A DNA stretch of 64,000 bases, from contig CANJZW010000008.1 of the NCBI GenBank assembly GCA_947479475.1, forward strand, positions 1 through 64,000, in the 5' to 3' direction. Source of the stretch: Chthoniobacteraceae bacterium (lineage in GTDB: Bacteria > Verrucomicrobiota > Verrucomicrobiia > Chthoniobacterales > Chthoniobacteraceae). Every line of letters begins with the position of its first letter. Within the stretch, counting starts at the first letter, position 1. The position numbers were made by a program, and so were the translations under genes. A model generated the notes under the pieces. That model was not told the origin of the DNA, ran no database searches, and saw only the letters and a list, made by a program, of their open reading frames with translations. Shown in pieces: positions 41,301 to 48,002 of this stretch.

Positions 41301-41887
41301 GCTCCTCCCCCGGGAGCGTTCTTCGCTGGCACCCCCGTCCCCAAGTCGACAAAAAGCGCCCCATGTTTTGCGGCGATCTCCTCAATGGCTTTGGCGTAGG
41401 CCGAAACCTCGCGGTTGCGCTCGGCCAGACTCAATGCGCCTCCAGACTGCACCCCAACGGGCGACAGCAGCACCAACCTGGCCCCCGGATGCAGTCGTCT
41501 GATTTCCCGCAGGTAAACTTCCCAGTCTTTTTTGAATTGAACCAGACCCGCGTCACCGCCGAAGGATTCGTTGTTTCCGAAACCAATGACCACGGTCGTG
41601 GCTGGCCATTTGCTGAGAAGGCCTTTCATGTGTTCGACGTATCCCTCCGGCCGCAACCGATAGCCCACCTCGTCGCCAGTCCACGCCAGGCTGCGCACCA
41701 CAACGGATGCATCGGGATGCGCCAACTGAAGGCAGGCCTCCAGGTCACCGCCTTCCATCAGCTTCTCCACCAATGAATTTCCGTAGAACAAAAAGGTGTT
41801 CCCCTCCTTTGCTGGGTCAGCGGCAAGAGCCGCAACCGTTCCAAAAAGAAACCCGGTGAGAATCGTTTTTTTAAAAGAAAGGATCAT
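38393..41887 (-). CDS. Secreted multi-domain PVC protein: SGNH hydrolase, dehydrogenase propeller, HEAT repeats and cupredoxin
   Basis: An 1164-residue protein from ATG 41887 with a Sec signal (ILTGFLFGTVAALAA). Residues about 20-250 are an SGNH hydrolase-like domain (FLFYGNSLVEKL, IGFGNNESFGGD, LVLLSPVGVQSGG). Residues about 320-700 are the PVC-type membrane-bound dehydrogenase beta-propeller (PVQMSFDARGRLWVVTMPSF; LILEDTDHDGKADKCTVFAG). Helical HEAT-type repeats follow (about 710-900). The C-terminal 110 residues are a cupredoxin with all four type-1 copper ligands (His in LMQHNLVL, Cys in YPYLCTFPGHW, its His, and Met in VMRGVLVV). It is last of a three-gene minus-strand operon. Confidence 0.87.
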   Translation of the reverse strand: MILSFKKTILTGFLFGTVAALAADPAKEGNTFLFYGNSLVEKLMEGGDLEACLQLAHPDASVVVRSLAWTGDEVGYRLRPEGYVEHMKGLLSKWPATTVVIGFGNNESFGGDAGLVQFKKDWEVYLREIRRLHPGARLVLLSPVGVQSGGALSLAERNREVSAYAKAIEEIAAKHGALFVDLGTGVPAKNAPGGGALAVHGIALSEEQTRRAALGVARALLGGPVVEALDPARVREVAKAASLKAGYVGEVVRPKNGVVYYGVRKRVEEYEAEIPRYHALIQQADEIIHGLVREPKKRFSDFTRPALPPLPEGKSVPDRYSGGILKDPVEQQKDIRVAEGYVLNCFASEADFPELKAPVQMSFDARGRLWVVTMPSFPHTLPGARPDDKILILEDTDHDGKADKCTVFAGGFDALDGVAFHERGVIVSAQPRLLLLKDTDGDGRADTQEELLRGVDVTDSHHGGMIATDPMGDVIFSDGVFHRSQFETPFGVVRGIDSTTYRFNPITGRIQTEWQGLTPNPWKVAFDRFGNIFQRFGGGHVLDGLPLNWTPLGVYHPYGNGTVVNYGKGSALSVVSSPNFPDRYQQGVVSAALLGSYSVSISASNADSGAIVGEDRLDLLTSQNSAFRPVDTAFGMDGALYVSDFSSRIIGHAQHPMRDPQWNHTLGRIWRVVAADRPVAKNWPRIEGAPLSELVALLTHAQDLVREHARIELRKLGAEVAPAVDAWIGGMDPKAAVYEQALLEAVWVLHTKGQPRLEWLKKLMQSQEPRMRAAAVQMVRFQASQIQDAPAFLKQAARDPHPRVRMAVVNAVSHLRAELRAPVNSAATGAHAAQGSHGGSLHGGGALEWESVLEGMGTQEPAVRQMVLDLKTGTQPTRGRAVPVLEVSPATEVTQWLAAKDASAGVAVSKVAGPHPASADKAKAKDAPPKTTVFQTLIESQVAQTVLLSVKHGFLDISANGVQLLTADSPYSSQQQVQLDLQKGLNLVEVAFRKLKAKDAHPPVFIYDMTGQVLSGARFAKDAAELQAFGAAWEAAHAADANALRVQAVPNLMQFSPKEIRVKAGQPIRLIFENPDLMQHNLVLVEVGADEEVGALADQMAAKPEGFAKNFVPESPKILHATPLVNPNGRAELLFTAPGKPGSYPYLCTFPGHWRVMRGVLVVE

Positions 41888-42076
41888 GGGAAAAGCTGAG
41901 GAAAGGATTGTTTGGGAGCCGGGGTTCAACGTGGGGCTTGGTCCGGAAGCGTCAAATTTAGTTGATCCAATAGCAGACAGACATCCCGCTCAGGCCGGGG
42001 GCATCGCAGTCGAGGCAGACCATGCCTTTGACCAGACCGGCAAGAGCTCTCTTTAGTATCATCAAGCCACTGCGAT

Positions 42077-42805
42077 TCACTGAGAGAGTTCTTTGATGAA
42101 GATATTGCGGAACTCCACCGCATCTTTGTGGTTTTGCAGCGTGATTGGTCCCTCTGCAGGGATGTCTTTGACGCGTGCGCTCGTGATAATCTCCGTGCCA
42201 TTGAGTGTCACATCCACTCGATCACCGCGCAGCGTGATGATGAAGCGGTTCCATTCGCCTGGGCCTTTGTCAGCGCGGACGCTGGGCATTGTCTTTAGGC
42301 GTTCTTCTTTTGTGGTGCTGAGATCTTTGAATTTTGTGCCCACCTCGCCACTGCCGCAGGGTTGGCACCAAATGTTGACTTGGGCCAACCGCGCGCCACG
42401 TAAGTAGATGCCACTGTCACCCCAAGTGAGGTTGTCCTTCATGATGACCTTGCCCGCGGCGTCCATGTGAAACTGACCGTCGGCCGTAAGCCATTGATGT
42501 GGCTTTACCTCGGGTTTGCCCATAAGTCGCCAGTCGCTCATTAGAATGAAATTCTTGAAGCGGCGCGCGGTGGACAAGTTGTAGTCTTTGCCGCTCACTC
42601 GCTTTGGTTCATCGGTGCGCAGGCGAATCACCTCATCCGTGATCTCCCACACGCCATTGAGATGCGGCGGGGTATCCCAGTCAGCCCAGGTTTTACCATC
42701 GAAGAGCGAGGTGAAACCCGTGGTGTCAGCCTTTTCGTTCGCAGGTTCGGCCGCGAGGCAGGAGCTGATAACGAGGAGTAGCGAAAGTCGCAGGAGTTTT
42801 TTCAT
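42077..42805 (-). CDS. DUF1080 protein (3-keto-disaccharide hydrolase-like)
   Basis: A 242-residue secreted beta-sandwich protein. The N-terminal signal peptide (LLRLSLLLVISSCLAAE) may be a lipobox (SSC). The domain starts SLFDGKTWADWDTPP and has the DUF1080 blocks WRLMGKPEVKPHQWLTADGQ and GDSGIYLRGARLAQVNIW. The family includes 3-keto-glucoside hydrolases and laminin-G-like folds, usually in PVC glycan loci. It lies between the NHL-repeat gene and the large cupredoxin gene, all on the minus strand. Confidence 0.88.
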   Translation of the reverse strand: MKKLLRLSLLLVISSCLAAEPANEKADTTGFTSLFDGKTWADWDTPPHLNGVWEITDEVIRLRTDEPKRVSGKDYNLSTARRFKNFILMSDWRLMGKPEVKPHQWLTADGQFHMDAAGKVIMKDNLTWGDSGIYLRGARLAQVNIWCQPCGSGEVGTKFKDLSTTKEERLKTMPSVRADKGPGEWNRFIITLRGDRVDVTLNGTEIITSARVKDIPAEGPITLQNHKDAVEFRNIFIKELSQ

Positions 42806-42907
42806 GGAGCAGCAACGGGATTTTCGGGCATCCGGCAGTTTACCTTAATAAGGTCGTGCGGTGGTGTCGGGCCAACGGGATCCCTTTAGCGTGGAAACCG
42901 GATTCGC

Positions 42908-43987
42908 TTATCTGCGCCAAACTCGGATCTTGTGGTTTTCACTGTCGCCAATAAATACCGCTCCGTCTTTATCCACAAAAACTCCGTGCGGCCGAGCCAA
43001 TTGACACTTGAGCGGATCGCCCCCGTCCAGACCGTCCCCCTTTGTGCCGTCACCCACCAGCACCTCGAGGGTGCCCTTTTTTACGTCAATGTACCGGATC
43101 GAGTGCGACTCTGTATCCGCCAGATACACGTTTCCCTCTTGGTCGAGACTCACACATTTCGGTCCGGAAAGAGTAGCCTCCAGCGCCGGGCCGCCGTTGC
43201 CTGCAAAGCCGTTTTTACCCGTGCCTGCGACACGTCTCAGGGTGTTTGTCTTCGGATCTAGCAATAAAACAACATTGCCTTCGCGAAGAGCGAGATAACA
43301 TGTGCCATTAGGGGCAAATGCAAGGGCGCGCGGGCCGTTCACCGCAGAGCCTGTGATTGGAGACCCATCCGGCGCGGTTTTCTTTTCCCCTGAGCCGCAC
43401 CATGTCGAGATGATGCCTGTTCGCATCTCAATTTTACGAACGCGATGGTTGGCGATGTCGCACACATAGAGATCTCCATTTCCATCAAAGGCGATGCTGT
43501 GGGGTTCGTTGAATTGAGCTTCCGTCGCGGGCCCTCCGTCTCCGCTGAATCCCTGTTTGCCTGTGCCTGCGAAGGTCGTGATCTCACGGGTCCGAGCATC
43601 CACCCGCCGAATACAGGCAGTTGCCACGTCCACAATAAACAAGTTTGCCGCTCGATCCCATGCCAACTCGTAAGGCATGCCTAGGGAGGCCTCATTAGCG
43701 GGTTTGCCGTCCCCCAGATGCCCGGATTTCGCACTGCCTGCATAGGTTTCTACATTCCCATTCGCATCGATTCGGCGGACCCTATGGTTGGCCATATCGC
43801 AAAAGTAAAACATCCCGTCGGGACCGCGCGCGACGCCGAAGACGTTGTTGATTTGAGCCGCAGTTGCTGGGCCTCCGTCCCCCGAATAACCTTTGCTGCC
43901 GTTGCCTGCGAAGGTGGTTACTGTGGCCGCTGGTGTCGTGGTAAACGCGCAGGCGACCAGCAAAAATAAAGGTAAGCCAAGTTTCAT
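42908..43987 (-). CDS. Secreted NHL-repeat beta-propeller protein
   Basis: A 359-residue protein with a signal peptide (LPLFLLVACAFTTTPAAT) and about six NHL repeats, each with GxGxxGFSGDGGPA-type turns and IAFDGNGDLYVCDIANHRVR. Such propellers bind partners or ligands; no catalytic motif is seen. First gene of the NHL-DUF1080-cupredoxin set. Confidence 0.85.
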   Translation of the reverse strand: MKLGLPLFLLVACAFTTTPAATVTTFAGNGSKGYSGDGGPATAAQINNVFGVARGPDGMFYFCDMANHRVRRIDANGNVETYAGSAKSGHLGDGKPANEASLGMPYELAWDRAANLFIVDVATACIRRVDARTREITTFAGTGKQGFSGDGGPATEAQFNEPHSIAFDGNGDLYVCDIANHRVRKIEMRTGIISTWCGSGEKKTAPDGSPITGSAVNGPRALAFAPNGTCYLALREGNVVLLLDPKTNTLRRVAGTGKNGFAGNGGPALEATLSGPKCVSLDQEGNVYLADTESHSIRYIDVKKGTLEVLVGDGTKGDGLDGGDPLKCQLARPHGVFVDKDGAVFIGDSENHKIRVWRR

Positions 43988-44681
43988 TGGGAGAGACTAT
44001 TGTTTGCCGCTTCAATTCCAAGCTGAAGTTAAAGTGCCAAATGAACTTCAGAAGGGGCGAAAGAGCCATTTTGGCTTGGCCGGGCGGGTTGGACGTGGAG
44101 GTGGTGTCTGATGAAGTCGTGCGAGGGCGAGGGCTTCGTCTCGGTGGGCGCGGATGTATTATTTGCCCTCTTTGGGCCTAGCGTCGATGAGGCACTATTG
44201 GCGTGGTGCGCACCAAGAAGCTTTTGGAAATTCTAACCGAACAACGCGGTCCACCTCGCCCGCGGCACTCATTGAGCCCGCACACCAAGTGTCATACCTC
44301 TCCCCGCGTGCGCAAAGGGAGTGAGGCGGGCGAGTGGAGGCTCACACAGACAGGCCAACCGCCGCCAAAGGGTGAGCGCAGCAGAAGTAGGCGTGCAGAC
44401 GTGATGGGGACGGGGATGGGGTGAGGGACGTGGCGCGGGCGGTTGTGGTGTGTGGGGTTATGGGGAATTCCCCCTGTTTGTTTCAAGATTCTTAGCGGCG
44501 AAGAGAAAAGGGCCGGGGTATGCCAGTTGGCGTGTGATTTGCCACTCGACAGATTTTGCGCTGGAGGGCGGTTGAGCGGACCCTGCTGGATTTCACGGAC
44601 CGGTGGCGGCGTGGCCCCTGGGAATGCTCGGGAATGGCCTTAGATCAGGGCTGCTCCGTTTTTAAACGCAGATTTCCAGAG
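43988..44681. other. Gene-poor stretch with possible aldolase relic
   Basis: About 690 bp without a convincing gene. One open frame at 44111-44236 reads EGEGFVSVGADVLFALFGPS, which resembles the C-terminal end of HpcH/HpaI-type aldolases and might be a relic, but it is short and unsupported. The rest (about 44290-44440) is low-complexity, G/A-rich spacer with no hairpin or repeat that I can name. Confidence 0.35.
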
Positions 44682-44759
44682 TGGTCGGGCCGGAGGGATT
44701 CGAACCCTCGACCTCCTCGACCCGAACGAGGCGCTCTACCAAGCTGAGCCACGACCCGA
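44682..44759 (-). tRNA. tRNA-Pro (anticodon CGG)
   Basis: The minus strand folds into a complete cloverleaf. Acceptor stem TCGGGTC pairs with GGCCCGA, the CCA end is encoded, the D-arm is GCTCAGCTTGGTAGAGC, and the anticodon arm is CCTCG-TTCGGGT-CGAGG with anticodon CGG. The T-arm is GAGGG-TTCGAAT-CCCTC. 78 nt including CCA. It marks the start of a more accessory-looking stretch, though no integrase or attachment repeat was found. Confidence 0.95.
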
Positions 44760-45141
44760 ATTTAAACCAGCGCCCGCCAGGAGAAAAGCAGCGCAGATTT
44801 GAGGTTCACCCCGGCGCTGCAAGTCCTGAAACTGGCAAGACACGAATGGTATGGTTAAGACGTTGTCGGGTCAACTGGAAATATTCAGACTTCAAAACCG
44901 GCCGTTTTGACGCTCAAAACGCAGCAAGATCGAAAGTGCGAGGGAATCGTTTACAGCCGAGGATTTGACTTATTACGCGGCTCCTGAGGTAATCGATGGG
45001 ATCCTTTCGTTTATTGTCATGAAGGATAACATAATTCAGTCCAAAAAAAGAGCCGCAAATCATCGGCACCGAGGGTCCCAGCCTTAAGTTAGTTGAAATT
45101 AATTTTGACAGCTTTCAGCTTTTTGTATTAAGGAAATGGGT
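44760..45141. other. Spacer after tRNA-Pro
   Basis: About 380 bp, more AT-rich than the rest of the window. TTGACA at 45105-45110 and TATTAA at 45126-45131 resemble promoter boxes, but the 15-bp spacing and the start codon only 10 bp downstream make them doubtful. No gene seen. Confidence 0.4.
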
Positions 45142-45558
45142 ATGGAAAATCAAAACAACGCTGATGCTCCGAATGGCGATCATAGCAGCGAAGAAAACCG
45201 TATAGAGCGTGTGATTGAAACGCACATCAAAGATCTTCTGGCAAAACGTAAAGAAGTTCTTTCTAAGGTGCAGTCCGAATTGGATGACATCGACCGCGCT
45301 CTTCGTCACCTTGGCCATGAGACGCCATCCGGTCACTCATCGGCATCCAGCAAACAGAAGCGCCGCGCTAAGGTCACTGATGGCGACATTAAAGGGATGA
45401 TACAGAGTTTTATGTCTCCTGGACAGTACATGAGCGGCGCAGAAATTTTAAAACGCACAGGGATGAAGGCATCGAGGTTTGCAAACTTTAAGGTGGCGAA
45501 CAAGGGCTACCTTGTAACGCAAGGCGCCAAAAGAGCGATGAAGTACTCGCTCGCATAG
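45142..45558 (+). CDS. Unknown coiled-coil protein with C-terminal winged-helix-like part
   Basis: A 138-residue protein. ATG 45142 is chosen because AAGGA sits 7 bp upstream; ATG 45136 would have no spacing. The N-terminal half is a predicted coiled coil (RVIETHIKDLLAKRKEVLSK), the middle is basic and Ser-rich, and the last 60 residues (VTDGDIKGMIQSFMSPGQYM, then GAEILKRTGMKASRFANFKV) look like a small DNA-binding fold. I recognise no named family. It is monogenic, ends at a strong terminator and is more AT-rich than its neighbours, suggesting acquisition. Confidence 0.6.
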   Translation: MENQNNADAPNGDHSSEENRIERVIETHIKDLLAKRKEVLSKVQSELDDIDRALRHLGHETPSGHSSASSKQKRRAKVTDGDIKGMIQSFMSPGQYMSGAEILKRTGMKASRFANFKVANKGYLVTQGAKRAMKYSLA

Positions 45559-45609
45559 AGATTGCTTCGAAAACGGTCTGCCGTAAAATATAGGAGAATC
45601 TTGAAAATG

Positions 45610-45641
45610 AATCCGCCCCTATTTTAGGGGCGGATTTTTTA
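45610..45641 (+). terminator. Rho-independent terminator of the coiled-coil gene
   Basis: Twelve-base-pair perfect stem AATCCGCCCCTA with TAGGGGCGGATT, three-base loop, then TTTTTT. The best terminator in the window. Confidence 0.9.
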
Positions 45642-45888
45642 TTCGCTCGCAGTTCAAATACCTCGAAGCTTGCTTCTTTTGTCTAATCATTCAATGAGCG
45701 GGCATACTTAGAGCCTGTCCTGAATAGCCTTTTTTCACGCACGTTGTATCCTTTAAGTGTTGATGCAGCGTTTTTTTTTTGAGATTTCGGCGCTTCTCTC
45801 CGGCCTCGAAACACAACGCCAGGCAAACCCCGAAGAAAATCGGCTCTACGCAGGAAACCCTTTTCCTTTTGACTCCGCTTTTTGACAG

Positions 45889-46230
45889 AAAACCAGATCC
45901 AACCGTCAGGGGTGACTGTGATGTCGCCAAGTTTGTAGAGGCGGTACTTGCTCGGCGTGATGTCCTTGAGTTCCAACTTGAGGCGTCCACCTAAAACCCC
46001 AGTTGAAACGGCAGGTCTGGGTTGGGGATCGTCGTCGCATAGCCCCACGCCGCCTCTGGATCTTTCACCTGCAAGGGCCCGGTTTGACTCCCTGAGTTGG
46101 TGGGAACAAACGTTTGAATCCGGTCTTTGGCAATCCCCTCAAACTCGGGTGGCAGTGGCTTTTCCTCACCGCCGCCAGCGGGAAGGATTGGAGGCTTCTG
46201 GGTCTGTGCGCGTTGTTTTCGCCGGGGACA
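45889..46230 (-). pseudogene. Frameshifted C-terminal relic, probably a DUF4838-type protein
   Basis: On the minus strand two frames give a continuous-looking protein end. The upstream frame contains KDRIQTFVPTNSGSQTGPL and DPEAAWGYATTIPNPDLPFQ and stops at TAG 45993-45991. The neighbouring frame carries on with RLKLELKDITPSKYRLYKLG and DITVTPDGWIWF. These pieces recall the C-terminal region of large PVC secreted proteins of the DUF4838 type. No N-terminal part remains, and the next 100 bp hold no reading frame, so it is a fragment. The family name is tentative. Confidence 0.45.
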
Positions 46231-46308
46231 CTTAATAAAAAAGAGCGAAAATTAACCCTCAGAAGGGTTTGCATTTCGACGATGGAACCCGCAGTCGCTG
46301 GCACGTCT

Positions 46309-47448
46309 TCAGGGCCTGCCCAGCACCTGTTCAATCAACTGGTAGGATTCAAACCTCTCCGCGTTGGGAAAGTCGTGCGTGGAATCGGGATGAACCACGC
46401 GGAGGCGCTCCTCCGCCTGATAGAGTCCAAAAACGGGGCGGGCCGCCGCCGCAATTCGATCGACACTGTCCGCCTTGAAGTTGGCGTCTGCAAGGGGCGC
46501 ATTGACGAAAACAAATCTGGGCGCGAGTGCGGCAATTAATTCATAAAAATCGAAAGGGACGTCCTGAGGTTTGCCCAAAAAGGAGGCAAGGCCGGGCATG
46601 TAACGCTCCTGAACCCAGCCCTTGATGTCACCCCCATAGTAGTCGAGAAAAGAGTCAAACCCGCAACTGGAGACAACCACCTTTAAACGCGCATCCAAGA
46701 CCGCGGTGAAGATACTGTTGTGTCCTCCGAGCGAATGGCCAATGGTGGCAAATCCCACCTCTTTCCGGACAAAAGGAAACGTTTCAAGAAGATCCAACCC
46801 ACGGATGTTGTCCCAAACGGCCTTCGCCGTTCCACTGGCAAACCCCAGTTTCTTTAAATCAGGCTTGTACTCGGCAAGATGAGGATACGACGGGGAAAGC
46901 GTGACAAAGCCGCGCTCCGCAAGTTCCGCCGCGTACTGGCGGTTTGCCTTTCCTCCCAAGCCCACGACCACGCCATGGCCGACTAGGTTGTCTGTGGGAT
47001 GCAGGCAAAGCACTCCTGGGGCGGGCCTGCCTCCCAGCGCAGCCTTTGGTACACAGAGATAGGCAGGCACACGCCCTCCCTCGGTGGACTGGTAACTAAT
47101 CAAGCGGCGCACATAACTGCCGCAATCCGTTTCTGTTTCGATTTTTAAATCAAGTGCGCAGCGCGCTCCCGATGGAAGCGCCCCGATAATCCCCAGAAAT
47201 CCCTCGATCCCCTCTTTGCGCCGCATTTCCCAATTCTTGGAAGTCCGGGCGTTTTCCACTCCCTTCGCTCCGTGAAACTCCAACAAGTCGGTGCGGCTCA
47301 AACCTCGCAGAGGAGGCAACCCAGCGCCCAAAAGAAACGGCGAGAGAAAAAACACGCTCAGCGCGATGATCGCCACGCAGTGTGTCGTAAACCGAGTTGG
47401 AACCTGCGCTTGAGAGAAATTGGAATGGAGGGGGTGGGCCATGTTCAA
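46309..47448 (-). CDS. Secreted alpha/beta-hydrolase, acetyl-xylan-esterase-like
   Basis: A 379-residue protein with an N-terminal signal or anchor (VAIIALSVFFLSPFLLGAG). The hydrolase core has the nucleophile elbow GHSLGGHNS, an oxyanion region PGVLCLHPTDNLVGHG and a catalytic-His candidate in HDFPNAERFESYQLI. Related PVC proteins act as esterases on glycan or lignin fragments. Its substrate is unknown. It stands alone beside the gene relic. Confidence 0.8.
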   Translation of the reverse strand: MNMAHPLHSNFSQAQVPTRFTTHCVAIIALSVFFLSPFLLGAGLPPLRGLSRTDLLEFHGAKGVENARTSKNWEMRRKEGIEGFLGIIGALPSGARCALDLKIETETDCGSYVRRLISYQSTEGGRVPAYLCVPKAALGGRPAPGVLCLHPTDNLVGHGVVVGLGGKANRQYAAELAERGFVTLSPSYPHLAEYKPDLKKLGFASGTAKAVWDNIRGLDLLETFPFVRKEVGFATIGHSLGGHNSIFTAVLDARLKVVVSSCGFDSFLDYYGGDIKGWVQERYMPGLASFLGKPQDVPFDFYELIAALAPRFVFVNAPLADANFKADSVDRIAAAARPVFGLYQAEERLRVVHPDSTHDFPNAERFESYQLIEQVLGRP

Positions 47449-48002
47449 GAACTAAACCCACACCGTATCAATCACCACACCAATATTTAAGGGGAACCCG
47501 CCCAAGTGCGGTGCCTTAACTGCCACGCCACGCCAAAGTCCCATTCTTACAACAGAAGCGGTGCGCCCACCGGAGAGACTTCGCTTATCGGCGCCTCTCC
47601 AAAGTACGCGCACATCGCATTGGTGTGCGGCTTGCGTAAGATGTTGAGTGTCATTTTTAGTCTTCCGCAGGAATGCGGAGTCTTCCATGGCAGATGCGTA
47701 GCCGAGGCGTCTTTACGGCGCCAATCTCGGGCAAAGCAAAGGAGAAGAAAACGAAGCCCGGGTTGCGTTCATCCCTGTCGGCTCATCTCTGGCGAAAGCC
47801 TTATTAAGAGGACCAAAATTCAATCCCGAGCACTATCCAGCCACAATGGACTCTACGAGTCCGCAGGGGCTTCTAAACATTCGCGGCGGGTATGGGGACA
47901 GGCCCCTGTTTCCACGTGCCTCAAAACAGGCGTTGGCACGCAGATCGCAAAAAACGGACGGCTCTAAAAGGCGTCAAAAGCTAATCCATCAGTCCCAGCC
48001 TC
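47449..48002. other. Gene-free stretch before the P-type ATPase
   Basis: About 550 bp. The open frames here on either strand have odd, low-complexity composition and match nothing I know. A short direct repeat around GTCTTCCGCAG/GCGGAGTCTTCC occurs near 47655-47690. I see no gene, RNA or regulatory structure of confidence. Confidence 0.4.

Noticed and set aside
44203-44424. 73-codon open frame before tRNA-Pro
   Set aside because: Low-complexity, basic composition from a G/A-rich spacer; no family match.
47506-47967. 153-codon plus-strand open frame before the P-type ATPase
   Set aside because: Cys/Arg/Ser-rich composition, no ribosome site and no resemblance to any family; treated as non-coding.
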